Shown here: positions 5,553-6,419 of the stretch, piece after piece | Layout: every line of letters starts with the position of its first letter | Position numbering within the stretch: position 1 is the first letter of the stretch | Assembly (NCBI GenBank): GCA_028817255.1 | Contig: JAPPQA010000082.1 | Coordinates: 1-6,419 of the forward strand | Direction: 5' to 3' | DNA: 6,419 nt | Source of the DNA: Gammaproteobacteria bacterium | Lineage (GTDB): Bacteria > Pseudomonadota > Gammaproteobacteria > Porifericomitales > Porifericomitaceae | Notes under the pieces: generated by a model | Databases searched by the model: none | Seen by the model: only the letters and a program-made list of their open reading frames with translations | Told to the model about the DNA's origin: nothing | Translations under genes and position numbers: made by a program

Positions 5553-5583
5553 CGCTCACCCCCTCGCTGGCGGGGAAGGAGCG
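5553..5583. other. imperfect inverted repeat between divergent trxA and rhlB
   Basis: CGCTC (5553-5557) pairs with GAGCG (5579-5583), and inside it CCCC (5560-5563) pairs with GGGG (5572-5575) around an eight-base loop, with unpaired bases between the two stems. It sits between the candidate trxA and rhlB promoters, so an operator is conceivable. No T-run follows, arguing against a terminator. No known regulator motif is recognised. Confidence 0.2.
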
Positions 5584-5596
5584 ATGCGCGACCATA

Positions 5597-5602
5597 CATA
5601 AT
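5597..5602 (+). promoter_or_regulatory. possible -10 box of rhlB, implying a leaderless or very short-leader mRNA
   Basis: CATAAT matches five of six -10 bases and ends eight bases before the rhlB ATG at 5611. The expected transcription start would therefore fall at or within two bases of the start codon. No -35 match is seen at 16-18 bp. No Shine-Dalgarno precedes the ATG, which agrees with a leaderless start. Confidence 0.3.
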
Positions 5603-5610
5603 AGTACTGC

Positions 5611-6419
5611 ATGCGATTCGAGACACTTCCGTTACATGAATTCTTGTCCCGCGGCATAGAATCGCTGGGATTTAGCGAATGCACTCCTATCCAGGCCGAC
5701 GCCCTGCCGTTGCTGCTCGCGGGACGGGACGTGGCCGGTCAGGCACAGACCGGCACCGGCAAGACGGCCGCGTTCTTGCTTGCTGCAATGCAATACCTTC
5801 TGGCTCGCGGCCAAGGGCGCCTCCGTGCCGGTCGGCCGCGGGCGCTCATCGTTTCGCCCACCCGGGAATTGGCCGTGCAAATCCATAGCGATGCGCAGGC
5901 CCTCGGGCGCTATACCGGCCTGCGGCTGGCGCTGGTCTATGGAGGCGTGGATTACGAGCAGCAGCGCGATTCTTTGCGCCAGCCCGTGGACATCCTGATT
6001 GGCACCCCGGGGCGTCTCATAGACTACTATCGTCAGCGCATCATTAGCTGGCAAGACCTGAGCGTGGTCGTGCTCGACGAGGCGGACCGCATGTTCGACC
6101 TCGGCTTCATCCGCGATGTGCGCTTCCTGCTCCGGCGCATGCCGCCTCCCGAACAGCGGTTGAGCATGCTGTTTACCGCTACCTTGCCCTGGCGGGTGAC
6201 GGAGCTGGCCTACGAACACATGAATAACCCGGAATTGATTCGCATTCGCCCGGATAAGATCACCGTGGACGGAGTCTCCCAGCAACTCTACCACATCTCC
6301 AACGAAGATAAGATGGCGCTGCTGGTCGGGCTGTTAAGGCGCATCAACCCGCAACGCACCATCATATTCGTCAATACCCGTCGCGGCGCCGACCGTGTCC
6401 ACGGTTGTCTGCAGGGCAA
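5611..6419 (+). CDS. rhlB: ATP-dependent DEAD-box RNA helicase RhlB (5' part, cut by window end)
   Basis: The frame stays open to the last base, giving 269 residues of an expected 400 or more. It shows the DEAD-box motifs in order: Q motif F21...CTPIQ (24-28), motif I AQTGTGKT (45-52), Ia PTRELAVQ (83-90), GG (111-112), TPGR (132-135), DEAD (156-159), motif III as TAT (189-191) instead of the common SAT, and motif IV IIFVNT (251-256). Motifs V and VI lie beyond the window. RhlB unwinds RNA and in E. coli helps the RNase E degradosome remove structured mRNA. RhlB is favoured over other DEAD-box helicases by stretches such as GRDVAGQAQTGTGKT, AVQIHSDA, VDILIGTPGRLIDY, RRMPP and the divergent trxA–rho neighbours. 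An in-frame TAG at 5602-5604 makes ATG 5611 the first possible start. The N-terminus is shorter than in E. coli, and no ribosome binding site is visible. Confidence 0.93.
   Translation, partial: MRFETLPLHEFLSRGIESLGFSECTPIQADALPLLLAGRDVAGQAQTGTGKTAAFLLAAMQYLLARGQGRLRAGRPRALIVSPTRELAVQIHSDAQALGRYTGLRLALVYGGVDYEQQRDSLRQPVDILIGTPGRLIDYYRQRIISWQDLSVVVLDEADRMFDLGFIRDVRFLLRRMPPPEQRLSMLFTATLPWRVTELAYEHMNNPELIRIRPDKITVDGVSQQLYHISNEDKMALLVGLLRRINPQRTIIFVNTRRGADRVHGCLQG

Noticed and set aside
5632..6294. A 220-codon minus-strand open frame opposite rhlB
   Set aside because: The plus strand carries the full ordered DEAD-box motif set; the minus frame shows no domain.
1..6419. Mobile element, CRISPR array, toxin-antitoxin pair or other new multi-gene system
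   Set aside because: Every large frame belongs to a known housekeeping or sulfur-metabolism family, no spaced repeat array or terminal inverted repeats were seen, and there is no unexplained gene-sized space.

Overview
The window is about 6.4 kb of GC-rich bacterial DNA, almost entirely coding, and it reads as a gammaproteobacterial chromosome. Two gene arrangements typical of that class lie next to each other. The left block is yqeY–dnaG, with the tail of what is probably rpsU in front of it. The right block is rhlB divergent from trxA–rho, the order known from E. coli. A complete ATP sulfurylase gene of the type common in sulfur-oxidising gammaproteobacteria sits between them, so a sulfur-oxidising (Chromatiales-like) host is the best guess. 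That is an inference from gene content; no 16S or other marker is present.

Layout: 1-54 is the end of a basic protein, probably ribosomal protein S21 (+). 79-528 is yqeY, a GatB/YqeY-family protein that may act on tRNA (+). 635-2395 is dnaG primase (+). 2468-3682 is sat, sulfate adenylyltransferase (+), in the place where rpoD usually follows dnaG. 3683-3713 is a short GC-rich convergent gap with an imperfect hairpin. 3714-4970 is the transcription terminator rho (-). 4971-5130 is a structured rho leader. 5131-5457 is trxA, thioredoxin (-). 5458-5610 is a divergent promoter region. 5611-6419 is the first part of rhlB, a DEAD-box RNA helicase (+), cut by the window end.

The left genes serve translation and replication start (the macromolecular-synthesis type of operon). 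Sat interconverts sulfate/ATP and APS/PPi. The right genes concern RNA: Rho terminates transcription, RhlB unwinds RNA (an RNase E partner in E. coli), and TrxA is the general disulfide reductase.

All the proteins are well-known families with intact key residues, and I see no new defence, mobile or biosynthetic system. The least explained part is the 160-bp trxA–rho gap. On the rho strand it holds a C-rich, G-poor stretch resembling a Rho-loading site, two stem-loops that could pair in alternative ways, and a 52-codon open frame whose stop overlaps the rho start codon as ATGA. Together these suggest an autoregulatory rho leader comparable in position to E. coli rhoL. No stretch longer than about 160 bp lacks a gene, and I found no tRNA, rRNA, CRISPR array or insertion sequence.
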